Source of the DNA: Calvatia gigantea | Taxonomy: Eukaryota > Basidiomycota > Agaricomycetes > Agaricales > Lycoperdaceae | Length of the DNA stretch: 64,000 bases | Assembly (NCBI GenBank): GCA_025093985.1 | Contig: JACAAK010000004.1 | Coordinates: 2,790,001 to 2,854,000, forward strand | Direction: 5' to 3' | The notes under the pieces: generated by a model | The model's database searches: none | What the model was told of the DNA's origin: nothing | The model's input: the letters and a program-made list of their open reading frames with translations, nothing else | Translations under genes and position numbers: made by a program | In this document: in pieces, positions 12,579-24,193 of the stretch | Position numbering within the stretch: the first letter of the stretch is position 1 | Layout: every line of letters starts with the position of its first letter

Positions 12579-15500
12579 ATGCCCGTCAACACTACATCTG
12601 CAGCCTTCCACATCGCACCTGGTTCGTCGAATAGTCACGCGTTTTCAGGAATCATTCGGCTGAACCAGGTGGCCAGTTGTCTTTAGTACTTTCCTGACCC
12701 ACTATAAGCGGAAGGCAAACCGCTTAAGAGAGGGGAAGAAGGAAGATCCTCAGGATGACATGTTCTATGACCAGTAAGGTTTAATTTGAGGGTATCGAGG
12801 CACTATACTGATGTTTTCCGCCTAAAAGGGCGTTTCATATAGTTAAAGGTGTGCACCGTCAAACTTGGCTTTTCCATACCTCAGTCAACGTTTTGTTAGC
12901 TTTCATTCGTCTAGGAAGCCACAACACTGTGGAGTCACTTCAAAGTTTGTGCGTGATTCCACCTACTCTACTACGACACCTTTTCCCATTTGTTCAGCAC
13001 GAACACACATGTTCCTTCGCCGCATTGGGCCGCAGTGTCTTCAGTTTTAGTACCGTTATCTTCTTGCAACCAAGCGGCCGATGTCCTGACTGAATGGTTT
13101 GGCCCTGAGGAGCTCCAGCAGGTTGTTGGAGGCCAGAAGTGGTGGCAAGTTCGCGGTCTCGATGGACTCGAGGCGGAATGGGTTACGGAAAGAAAATACT
13201 TATCCCAGGCAAAAATCAGTATAATTGATGGTAGACGAAAGCTCTCGCGACAAGAGGAACTCGTCATCAGGATGGATGAATTGGAACCCGTGATGGTGCG
13301 AGTTCCCTCTTTTTTCTCACTCCGGAAGGAAGATATTCACCCACACAAGGATAGCTATACATCCATGGCGGTGGGTTGTGTCGTTATTGGTCCACTATCC
13401 TAGACGTTGAGTGCCTTCACGTTCTCAGGTGGCTACTTCTGGGGCTCAATCAGTATGCGTCATTGTTGTTTATTCTCGGCTGCTATTTGCTCATAAAGCC
13501 TCTAGACACACATCGTTATCAAATTTTACAATACAGTCCGTCCCACTATATTTTTATCTGCCCGCAAACTAAAAGCTCAAGTCTTTAGCCCGGAAGTTCC
13601 GTGGTCGAGTGTTTACAGTCAATTACCGGTATGGCTTTTAACAAGCATGCAATATCCTGACTTAACCATCGATTGTTCAGAAAAGCACCTCAATATCCAT
13701 GGCCCTGTGCAATTCAAGATGTACTTGCTGCATGTGAGATTCTTCAGTCACTTTGGGAGGATGGCGCTAAATATTCCACGAGAAGATCTATATCTTATCA
13801 AACCACCGGCAGATGCTTTGCATAGGCCTATTGCGCCCAACAAAATCACTCTCGTAGGTGATTCCGCTGGTGGAGGGCTGTGCTTGGCCCTGTTAACGAT
13901 CCTTCGAGATCTATCAAGGCCATTACCAGCAGGCGCTGTTCTTATCAGCCCGTGGGTTGACTTGACCCATAGCTTTCCTAGTATATTGAGCAACATGGAA
14001 ACAGTTGGTCTTGTGATCAGATCTTCCTCCTGCCTATCACTGACTTTTGTATAGGACATCATGCCAGAATACGGGTTTCTATCCAAGCCTTCGACGTTAT
14101 GGCCATTGGACCTCCTTCCGCCAGGGGAAGGTCGTATTGCACCCACAAAATCAAACCCTCCCCCTGCGCCTGGCGAGGCAGACACGCTAAAGCGACCCAA
14201 AGACCGTCAGTGTACTGCGACTGACAATGAGATCAAAACTACACCTTACAAATCCATCAAGATGCAAGAAGAGATGTTATCTCCCCAGCGGGGCGCTCTC
14301 ATTGATGTTATTGATACCTTTCACTCGACGACGTCCTGTAGCTCGTCTGTTATCCAGCAGTCTGAGCCAAATGGTCTAGATCATGAGAATAATGGCATCA
14401 AAATCCAGGAGCCCAAGCCTCCGAAAATCTTGATGCAAATTCCTCACACCATTCCTTTGGAACTACGTTCGCAAATTCAGTTATATGCGACGACTGAGTA
14501 AGCGGTGCTCGTCCACACCCTGGCTGTCACAAGTTGACATCGTTGACGCAGGCAACTGACGCACCCCCTCGTCTCACCCGTTTTCCAGGGCTCCCTTGGC
14601 AACCTACCACCTTTGTACATCATTGCAGGGGATGGAGAACTTCTGCGCGATGAAATAATCTACCTTGCCCATCGAGCCGCACACCCGCAAGATTATCCCA
14701 CTAGGGAAGGTATTCTTCGCGATGCCCCGAGGCAAAAAGAAAACGTTGCAACATTTACCAAGGGGACGAAGGTAAACTCGATCTCTCGATGACTACAACA
14801 AAGTATTGATATGCGTTTTCCAAGGTACATTTGCAGGTATTCGATGGTCAGTTGATTGTGACGAGCTTGAGGTGGATAGCAACTCAGTTTTGGTCACCTA
14901 GGAATGTGTCACGTCCCAACTGTCTTCAGCTTCGCTCCAAATGTAGGCCGAAATTTTTTCTCCTTCTGACATACACTAACTCGCAGACCACCAGGTTCGA
15001 TATGCTTACCGCTCAATTGTGGAGTTTGTAAAATACGTAACACAACACAGCGCAGAAGAAGTTGAACAAACACCGTTTCCCGAATTACACGGACATACAG
15101 GCATACCGTCGCCGTGTTCCGAAGGGACTAAAGAATACAAAGGGCACTCAATACACCCCGGGCGAGATCACCACGGAAACCAAACTTGCGGAGAGGGCGC
15201 ACAGGATTTTGAAATACAGACTGGGCGGCGACTCGAACCTTGTGACCAGTCGCAGCAACACGATGTAAGTTCGGACCCTGTATTGTGGGCCTTCGCGTTC
15301 TTAAAGTTTGATAGATGTTGAATCAGCAGAACGTTCAATTAATTCGAGAAAGAGTCGACGCGCAAGGCTGCCCTCGACCCATGGAGCCCGCAGACGAGAT
15401 CCCTGCTTTGAAACTCAAAGCAAGTCAACTTGGCATTCTGAAGGAAGCTCCCACGATGAGGTGGAAGAATGGCCAAGATAAGTGGGACCATCGTTACAAA

Positions 15501-16221
15501 AGAGCTGCAATGTCCGCGATGAAGGAACGACGCAAATTGGAGACTAAGGCCCAGCGGTTAATTCGACATGCGTACGAACAGGGTCTCATACACACCCCTC
15601 CATCCAAATCAGAAACTGCACTTGCCCAATCGGAAAGCCCGATCAAGCCCTGCGTACCAGTATCGGGGGCTGTGCGCCAAACGCCAGTGGGCCAAATACA
15701 AAATGAAAGGCGCTGGGGCCCCCTTGACCTGGACGATGAATCACCACCCCGGAGTGCGATTGCGAAGCGACGAGACACGGTGAGGCTTCATGCTTCATGA
15801 CCCTTCTTTTTTTACACAAGACTGACCTGTGTCGGCCAGCCTGAGGCTCTGGCCCTTTTGAAGAAACATATATACTTCACCGCGCCCATCACACACGAAA
15901 CCGTACCTTTAATGAAGCACGGGGATGCCCTACGGGCTTCGATTGACCCTCACGATGACCCTAACAAACCCCCAAGGCAATCGGTTTCCGAGCAACAACA
16001 AAAGGCTCATATTCTACCTGTACACGGGCTTCGTATATGGGACAAGATTATCACGTAAGACACCACCAATCCATCCATTCGTTAGCTCATAGCCTGCTCC
16101 AAGGTATTTTGGTCGCAAAAGTGCTGTCAAAGTGCTGAGTGGAACCAAACACGTTGGTGACAAGGTTAAAAACGTGGCTTCAGGGGTGTCTGAAAAGTTG
16201 GAAGAAGCGTCTGCTGTGTAA
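12579..16221 (+). CDS. Large alpha/beta hydrolase, hormone-sensitive-lipase type, with extra N- and C-terminal regions
   Basis: About fourteen short exons join in one frame from ATG 12579 (MPVNTTSAAFHIAPG) to TAA 16219-16221. The N-terminal 200 or so residues form a region I cannot assign ('GPEELQQVVGGQKWWQVRG'). Next comes a full HSL-type catalytic core: oxyanion motif YIHGGGYFWGSIN (split by an intron at about 13367), 'VNYRKAPQYPWP', nucleophile motif 'GDSAGGGLCLALL' near 13858, acid motif 'GDGELLRDEIIYLAHRAAH' near 14630, and a His in 'DGMCHVPTVFSFAP' near 14905. An insert of roughly 130 residues rich in Ser, Thr and Pro splits the core between 'PSTLWPLD' and the acid motif. A charged C-terminal region follows ('KRRDTPEALALLKK', 'PRQSVSEQQQKAHILP'). 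The triad looks intact, so esterase, lipase or deacetylase activity is likely. The substrate is unknown, and no signal peptide was seen. Confidence 0.85.
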
Positions 16222-16651
16222 TGCAATGTGATGCAGCATGGTTTGATTTTTACGTCTAATTTACCATTATACCGGTCATTTATTGCCTAGAAGACGGGAC
16301 ATTTCATAGGAGTTTGGAACTATACATGGTATCTAGGACGTATAATGTCTACCACATTACTATTTAATATACCCATCAAATTTTATTGCTGTGAAAGCAT
16401 GTCGCTTAGAATACTAAAGCGAAAAAGACTGAAGGAAGGGACGCACAGACCAGTCACGCACAACAAGGGTTTTTACCGTGGGAATATATGTGTTGTATAA
16501 TTTATGCGAGTCGTGCGTTTCTTGCCCTTGTCCTGCATTGCAGCATTTGCAGCATCCGTCCCCAATCTCCTCGTCAGTACCCTCTCCTGGTTGCCTGAAA
16601 GCTATCAGTCTGACATCCTACCCGCTATCCCAGTCCTAGGTCCTCTTGAAA
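16222..16651. promoter_or_regulatory. Alpha-tubulin upstream region
   Basis: 430 bases hold the 3' end of the hydrolase gene and the tubulin promoter. Pyrimidine-rich tracts lie at about 16520-16650, directly upstream of the ATG, as often seen in strongly expressed fungal genes. No confident TATA box or separate gene was seen. Confidence 0.4.
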
Positions 16652-18414
16652 ATGCGTGAAGTCATCTCTGTGCATGTCGGTCAGGCTGGTGTCCAGATTG
16701 GCAATGCCTGCTGTAAGTACACTTCCTGAAGCTGTATCACATTCTACCCGCTCCCTGTCGCGAGGATATGCATAGAAACGCGTTTGTTTCTTGCGACCAT
16801 ACGTTTTATCATCTCCCCTTTTGAAAAAATGACGATACTGATTCGATTATCACAGGGGAGCTCTACACCGTCGAGCACGGTTTAAGCGTTAGTAGTCGAT
16901 GTTTTCGCTATTTGTATCTCTGATCTTAATCCCTGCTGCAGCCCTGATGGTCGCCTCGTAGATGGATCACCTTCACATAACGATGATGGTTTCAGCACTT
17001 TCTTCTCTGAGACTTCCTCTGGAAAGCATGTTCCCCGTTCCCTTTACATCGATTTGGAACCCAATGTCATCGACGAGGTCAGGAGTGGCCCATACAAGAG
17101 TTTGTTCCACCCCGAGACCCTTGTTACTGGCAAGGAAGACGCTGCTAGCAACTGTGTGTATCCGTTGATTGAATTGATCGGACATTTCCTAATTGGGATA
17201 TTTACATGCCACAGATGCTCGTGGTCACTACACCATTGGAAAGGAACAGATTGACAATGTGATGGACAAGGTTCGCCGCCTTGCAGACAATTGCTCCGGT
17301 CTCCAGGGCTTCTTTGTTTTCCATTCGTTTGGCGGTGGAACTGGTTCCGGTTTCGGTGCTCTCATCCTTGAGCGGCTCTCGACAGACTACGGCAAGAAGT
17401 CGAAGCTAGAGTTCAGCGTATATCCTGCTCCTACTTTGGCTAACTCCGTTGTCGAACCTTATAACTCTGTCCTCACCACCCACACCACCCTTGAGCATTC
17501 CGATTGTTCTTTCATGGTACGCTACCCTTCGCATCAAATGGGCATATTTTGGTTAAACGCTTACGTACATTCAGGTTGATAACGAAGCCATTTACGATAT
17601 TTGCAAGAAGAACTTGAACATCACCTCTCCCAGTCTTGTCAACCTCAACAGGCTGATTGCCCAAGTCGTTTCTTCTATCACTGCTTCTTTGCGCTTTGAT
17701 GGTTCTCTCAATGTCGATCTCAACGAGTTCCAAACCAACTTGGTTCCGTAAGCATTTGAACTACCCATTCGCAGGATAAACGCTTATCTTCCCTTAGCTT
17801 CCCCCGTATTCACTTCCCCCTTGCTACATTTGCCCCCATAATCTCCGCTGAGAAAGCCCATCACGAGCAGAACTCGGTTGCTGACATGACCTTCTCTTGC
17901 TTCGAGCCTGGCAACCAGATGGTGAAGTGCGATCCTCGGGAGGGCAAATACAGTAAGCTTGGATCCTTGTCCTTGATTTTGGTAAGATACTGACCTCATC
18001 CTGCCAGTGGCTTGCGCCCTGCTCTACCGTGGTGATGTCGTCCCTAAGGATGTCAACGCTGCCGTTGCGATCATCAAGACCAAGCGTACTATCCAGTTTG
18101 TTGATTGGTGTCCCACTGGCTTCAAGCTTGGTATCTGCAACGAGCCTCCTGCTCACGTCCCCGGTGGCGATTTGGCCAAGGTCTCCCGTAGCATGTGCAT
18201 GCTATCCAACACAACCGCCATCTCCAGTGCCTGGAGCCGTCTCGACCATAAATTCGACCTCCTATACTCTAAGCGAGCCTTCGTTCACTGGTACGTCGGA
18301 GAGGGTATGGAAGAAGGTGAATTCGCTGAGGCCCGTGAGGATTTGGCCGCTCTTGAAAAGGACTACGAGGAAGTTGGCATTGACTCTGCGGATGTTGAAG
18401 AAGCCGAGTACTGA
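16652..18414 (+). CDS. TUB1: Alpha-tubulin
   Basis: Starts [19 protein letters not shown] and ends 'VEEAEY' with a C-terminal Tyr. The GTP-binding signature 'GGGTGSG' is present, followed by '[19 protein letters not shown]', '[13 protein letters not shown]' and '[18 protein letters not shown]'. Together these identify alpha-tubulin, the non-exchangeable-GTP half of the microtubule dimer, of about 445 residues. It has about seven exons; the first is only 61 bases (16652-16712). The loop with the acetylated Lys40 of animals is absent and replaced by '[16 protein letters not shown]', as in other basidiomycete forms I remember. One oddity: after 'EHGLS' the next exon starts at 'PDGRL' only if one C of the CCC at 16942-16944 is ignored, so the splice as written shifts frame by one base. 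The rest of the gene reads normally. It is convergent with the GlnRS gene. Confidence 0.95.
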
Positions 18415-18594
18415 TCATTTCCTCTCGTTATTACTGCTTTCCTTGGAGCATAGTTCGTAATAATTTTTTCCATTCACTGTCACGATTCTTCATGTATACC
18501 TTCTGGAATGTCATGATTTCTCTTGGAAACCCTATTGCTAAATTTCTAATAATTTCTGGATTCAACAGGATGAAAAAAAACAATTATATCAAGC

Positions 18595-21394
18595 TTAAGC
18601 AGATTTTGCTGAATCTTCTTTTAAGGTAACAATACGGTTAAGGACCAAACAGTCGCCCTGTCTCCGGCCGGGTTCCACCTCGGAAGGCTCGTCTATGGTC
18701 GCAATCCGAGCATCCTTGTCAACTGCAAAGTAGGCTACACGGAGTCCCTGGAATCTAATGCATTCGTTTCCTGTCAGCTGAGCGCTGGTAACCTGAGGTG
18801 AATCCTCCGTCTCGTTGACACCTTTATTTTCTGTAAGAGCCTTCTTTGTCCGCCCTTCGGCCTCTTTCCGTGCCTCGATAATAGGATTGCTTAGCCAAAG
18901 ACCAAAATCCTACTTCAACGAGGGCGTCCTTGACGACCTCTAAGCTGCTCGGATTTATATCATTGCGGAAATCGCTTGCGGGGCGGTCGCTCGTGAAAAG
19001 ACGATGGAAAACCCGGACCTCGTCAACCTTCACTGGACTCCCTGTGGGCGTATGCTCAGCAACCCATTGAATAAATGCCTGGGGCTTTTTCTGAGGTCCC
19101 TCGTTCTCGAGTTTGCAAACGAGTTCTATGACTTGCTCTGTGGTAGGCTCGGTTTTGTATGCTGTGCAGGTAATAGGGTATGGCGCCTGGAACAAACCGA
19201 CCGTCTTTCCCGGCGCAAGTCTGAAGTAGTCTTTGGAATCCTCAAGACGGAAGTCGTCGCGTTCAATATAAATCGTGCGGGTAAAAGGTATCTTGCTTGT
19301 ACCTAGTTCTGGAACCTTTGGATGAAGAGGCTTCTCTACCATTAGTGCATAGTCCTCCGGTAGATTCTCGATTGTGACTTTGAGTGGATGAAGGACTATA
19401 AGAAGGCGAGGCGCTGTTCCTTCTAGATATTGCCGGACAGTTTGTTCGAAGCGAACGATCTCTATGCTAGTGGTTGCAGTGGAGACACCAAGAGAGCTGA
19501 CGAAGGAGATGATTCGCATCTGGGGGAACGCCACGTCGGCGAAGGGCTATGAGTGTATAAAGACGGGGATCGTCCCAGCCGTTGACATAACCCTCTTCCA
19601 CGAGCGCCAGGATTTTCCGCTTGGACGTGATAGTTCCTTCCAGGCTTAGACGACCGTACTCATATTGCCTGGGCTTGTAGACCTCCAAAGCGTCACACAG
19701 CCAGTCGTACGACTGACGGGAAGCGATAAATTCTGTCGTACACAAAGAATGTCTGGTCATTTTTACCAACCGAGGTCAGCATCACACCAATGTTTAAAGG
19801 AAGTGTGTATGCTCACGAAATATTCTCCATGCTGTCAACTAGACAATGCGTGAACTCATACGTAGGGTAGATCTTCCACTTGTCCTGTGTGCGGTGGTGA
19901 GGCGCCTCGAGCACTCGGTACGCCGTCAAGTCCCACATCTGGGGGTTACCGTCTTCCAGGTCCTGCTTCATGCGGAGAGCAGCCTCCTTAGGTTTATACT
20001 TTCCTTGTTTCATGTTTTCGAACTCGGTCAGGGATTCTGCCACTGGTCGGCTGCGATGAATGCACGGACGGGGCTTCCCCTTCTTCTCTCCACGATCAGC
20101 TTTTATCTCCTCCTCTGCATGCTCCGTGCTCAGAGCCCAATATCGGTAATACAACGAAAGTACTCACGAGTACAATGGCAGACATACGCCTTGTCGCGCT
20201 TGATCAATTCCACAGCAAGGTTAAACAGTTCGTCGAAACGGTCACTCGAGTAAGTGATCTTCCATGGCTCGAAACCGAGCCAGCGGATCATCTCCAAGAT
20301 ACTCTCGAAATACCGTGCTTCCTCTTTCTCGGGGTTGGTATCGTCGTATCGCAGATAACATTTCCCGCCGTGGTGGGCTGCATATCCGAAGTTGATGAAA
20401 ATAGCCTTCGAGTGCCCGATGTGTAGGTAGCCGTTAGGTTCGGGCGGGAATCGTGTCCAGACGGCACCACCTGTCGCTGTAAGGTGCTGCTCCTTAAGGC
20501 GAGGGTGAACTTGTGGGTTCTCTCCCGGTTTATGAAATGATCCCAAAAAGCCTTCTTCAAAGACAGCTCTTCGTGCAGTCGCTGTATCCTCGGCTGCGTT
20601 CTCCCGCTTGGTTGGTTTCGTCGCGTCCTTCTTTGGTTCCTAATGTGAGCTGGCTTGAGCCGTAAGGCATTCATATGAGATAAGCGAATATATGCACCTT
20701 GGCTCTTGGCTTCGCCGCCACCTTGGGGCCAAACTTCTCCAGGAACACTTGCTCGGCTGCGTCCTTCGTATCAAGTGGATTGGCCCAACGTAGTTCGGGA
20801 CCGCCCCGTAACGCACTAAGAGTTGGACCGAGGTTGGTCCATCCGGTGACATCCGCCGACAAAATATACTCCCGGACTCGAATGAGAAGTTGTTCAGGTG
20901 TAATGCTGAACCCTGTTGAGAAATCCGCTTGTGCATAATTCTTTGAAATATCACATGGCAGCACTCACCTACACCACAGCTTTGATCAAAGTCAACGGTA
21001 TCAATCGGGGTCTTATTAGTTTCAACGTATTTCACCGCAGCTGCGATTTCAAAGTCTCAGTACGGCACCTTTGCTTGATGCAAAGCAAAAAAGAATACAC
21101 ACCATTGACTTGATCTACCGACTTCAAATCGTTTTTGAGAATCCTTTCGAGCACGTAATCTCTCTCCAGGTTCGAAACACTCGGCGATTTGCTCAGCGCG
21201 TTGGCTAGGGCCACAATTAGCCCTGCCTTTTTCTCATCTAGCCCTTTTGTAACAAGCTCCTTTTGTTCAATAATTTCTTTCAAGATTGCGGCCGGCTTCG
21301 GGGATTTCGCAGCCTCAAGGGCCTTCGCTTGGGTTAACCCGATAGATTGGAACAAATGGACGAGGTGTTCATTCGAAGGCGTTATTTTAGACAT
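18595..21394 (-). CDS. GLN4: Glutamine--tRNA ligase (GlnRS)
   Basis: Starts at ATG 21394 ([20 protein letters not shown]), with the eukaryotic N-terminal appended helical domain ('[16 protein letters not shown]'). The class I catalytic core has '[16 protein letters not shown]' (HIGH signature), '[18 protein letters not shown]' and a KMSKS-like 'GTITSKRKI' followed by '[20 protein letters not shown]'. The C-terminal beta-barrel anticodon-binding domain has '[15 protein letters not shown]' and '[16 protein letters not shown]'. It charges tRNA-Gln in the cytosol. Near the end the frame breaks by one base at the A run 18904-18907 (T run on the coding strand): 'DALVEVGF' is followed out of frame, while the next frame gives '[16 protein letters not shown]' and later '[13 protein letters not shown]', the expected GlnRS end, with a stop at 18595-18597. 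This may be a sequence error. About 830 residues are estimated. Confidence 0.93.
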
Positions 21395-21464
21395 AGTCTT
21401 GGTCGAGGGGTTGGAAGTGAAGGTGCGATGGAGTCATCAGTTCTGATTTGACTCTCTGACTAAA

Positions 21465-24028
21465 TCAAGTGCAGATAAGATAAGCGAGACACCCCATTTT
21501 ACAAACATCTTTGTTGAGATACAAACAATACGAACTATGTACAAGGTTCACTGTTGCTAAGATCTTTCGGTAGTTCCAATGAAAATGCTCATCAGGGGGG
21601 GTCGTTAGTAACGTCCATGGCGGCTTTGCGATTGAGCGAAGGACCCGACGGGTGCTGGTACAGGAGAACATGGAGTGTTCCCATGAACCAGGTGGTCCAG
21701 GAGGCGTTGGCAGCTGGCGGTGAAAGGCCTTGCTCTCTGCAGTTCTGTCGCCTTCAGCCCTTTCAGCCCCAATATTAAGTTCTGCATCACTTCGTGGGTC
21801 TGGTGAAACAAACGGGCGATACACGCGGGACGAGGCGCCCATGTTGGCGACAGAATCAGAGAGGGAGTCGAGAAGGACATGAACTCGCCGGGCTTCCGCA
21901 TCGATTTTCCCGGGTTCTTGCTGTTGAAGCATGTCATAGAACCTCTCACGAGGTTCCTTTATGACATGATCGTTTAGGGCGTCCAACAAGGCATGAACGT
22001 CTCTTCTGCCGCCAGCGGCAGATAGCGAGGGGGGAAGAGGTGTTCGCTTGCTCGTATTGAGGTACCCCTGGGCGCTCTCGTCCCGTTTGAGCGCATCCTT
22101 GTCAAGTTGTTTGCGAAGTTCGTGGATCTGGTCCTGAAGGAGTTTTCCAAAGGAGGGTTTGTCGTTTGGTATACTAGCGAGCGCCACAAGAGTTGATACA
22201 CTGGACAATACTATTGAGGGCCGGATTGTATACCACACTGAAAGGCACTCACAAAGCTTCTTTGAGGTAGGCAAAGCTGAATCCTGAAGTCAACTTAACG
22301 ACAATGTCGATGAGGGAATCAGGGAACTCGATTTCTAGATTGCCCGAAAGCTTATTCTGCCAATACTTCGCATATAGCCCACGTTCTTCGCCATCCGGAT
22401 CATCGAATAAACTACGTTCAAGAAGAGTGAGCACGGTGATTCATATCCTGAAACTGTTTGCTCACTATTTGCGGTCAAAACGGCTAGGCCGCGAGCTTAA
22501 GCCAGGATCCAGACGGTCAAAGTGATTAGTGGTACCCATGATCAGCAAGCCATTGTTTCCCTCCAAACCATCGAGCTGATTCAAGAAAAACGACCTGTTT
22601 CGATCATTGATAAGACTATCTAAGTCTTCCAATACCAAGCAGGAAGGGGCCATTTGACGGGCCTGACTGAAGACATCGGCCATAGCACCTTCTTCCCCTT
22701 TCCAACCTTTATAGTGTATTAGAGAAGCAAAGAGTAAACGAGTCAAGGGGGGACTTGCTTTGGAAGGACTTTACGTAGAGTGGTATAAATCCATTCTCGG
22801 CACAGGACTTCATGATCGCCTTGAGGCTGATAGTCTTGCCGTTTCCTGCTCATTCTTAGACAGGATGTCAGGGCTTTGAGTAGTTATCGACTCACCTGGA
22901 GGCCCATGCATGATGAGGCCACGCTAGGAAGGTGTTCGGCAAGGATGGAACGAGGAAGTGTTTCACTATTATCATACCTTCCATGGAATTGAGAGTTTCT
23001 TGTAGACTTCTTCAGCTCCAAAGAAACCATACACGTCGTTAAGCAGAGATTTTTTAAAGTTTTCTTTCAAGATCACGTCCTTCCAATCGGCCTTCTGAAT
23101 TTCTTCCCAAAGTCCACGATCCTTATTCCAGAAGCCCTGGTTGAAGACCCAAATCTCATTATGCAGCTCGTTTGACCAAGCACCAACGTTCATGAGGAGG
23201 AGTCTCGCTTGTTCCTCAGGTCCTATTTGAGATCGCTTAATACTATGGCAACAGGGCGTCTGACTCCCACCTACCTTCATGTAAGATGTATGACTGAGTG
23301 GCGGTGCCGCCAAACCCGACAGGGTACTGCAACATGGTCAGGATTCCACCGCATGTCGTAATAAACGATTGACATACGCTTGCCATGTAAACTAGAAATT
23401 CAAGGCCCTACAGCGACATCATTAGTTTTGGTTTTTCTGGTCGAGTCGAAGATGGAGTTTCTCACCTGCCAGACGACCTCGAACGCTCCAAATCTAACCT
23501 GGTCTACCAAAATGCCTGGAATCTCGCTCAAGCTTCTCGCGAACGGAACGAAGACCACTTCTGTGATCAGGGGACTACTCGGAATCGGAGTAGCGGTGAG
23601 CCCAGGGAAGGTGAGGATGTTGAGGTCGTATGCGCTAGTGGAGACCAGTGAATGTTTGGGATATAACTTGCGGATGCTTTTAGCGCTGTGCAAGTGGGTT
23701 GGTTATTCAAGTACGGAAAGAGATCGTGAATGGCAGCATACCCAGTAAGGGCGGGGTCGCTGTGTTTGGCCGACGCTGGTTGATTTTTGGTCAGGACACA
23801 CTGCCTATATGAATCCATCGAAGTCAAAGTCCACCTTGGTCTGTCCAGGATTTATAGAAGCCATTCTTCGTGGAATCAGCGGGCCCATCGTCATCGAGCC
23901 AGACGTTCACGAAGGTATCATCCATCTTGGGGCTGGCAGGAAAAGGTGTGGAATTGGCGGTGGCTGCTAGCGACGTGTTCAGTACTGCGGATGAAGCCCA
24001 TGAACTGGAATTTCCCACAAGGCTTCAT
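21465..24028 (-). CDS. AAA-family ATPase with long C-terminal tail
   Basis: The catalytic part is clear: Walker A 'MHGPPGNGKTISLKA' (interrupted by an intron near 22845-22895), Walker B 'SCLVLEDLDSLI', sensor 1 'IMGTTNHFDRLD' and an Arg-finger region 'LSSRPSRFDRK'. 'SGFSFAYLKEAL' lies in the lid. The N-terminal half ('DTFVNVWLDDDGPAD', 'HDLFPYLN', 'LITEVVFVPFARSL') matches a basidiomycete AAA family that I recognise but cannot name functionally. The tail after about 22200 has two similar stretches, 'VHALLDALND' and 'VHVLLDSLSD', followed by a Pro-rich end. The start is uncertain: ATG at 24028 (MKPCG...) is in frame with the conserved N-terminus only if one base of the CCC at 24014-24016 is extra; otherwise the first in-frame ATG is at 23925. 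Only 70 bases separate it from the GlnRS start, so the exact C-terminus is uncertain too. Confidence 0.82.
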
Positions 24029-24193
24029 ATCTCCGTAGAGTGGTGATGGAAAGAATTAGAGAAGAGCCAGGCCGAGGGACGTTTGTCGGCTTGAGAGGGT
24101 AGATATACTCCTTCTAAGAATAGCACCAGCGCATCACTTCCTCAAGCCCGATCACACGTGATCGCGTGATCATTAACTTCTCCCTTCACCACC

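Noticed and set aside
15062..15268. Alternative frame through the hydrolase C-terminal region
   Set aside because: It cannot splice in frame into the next exon, while the other frame joins cleanly at GAT|GTAAGT...CAG.
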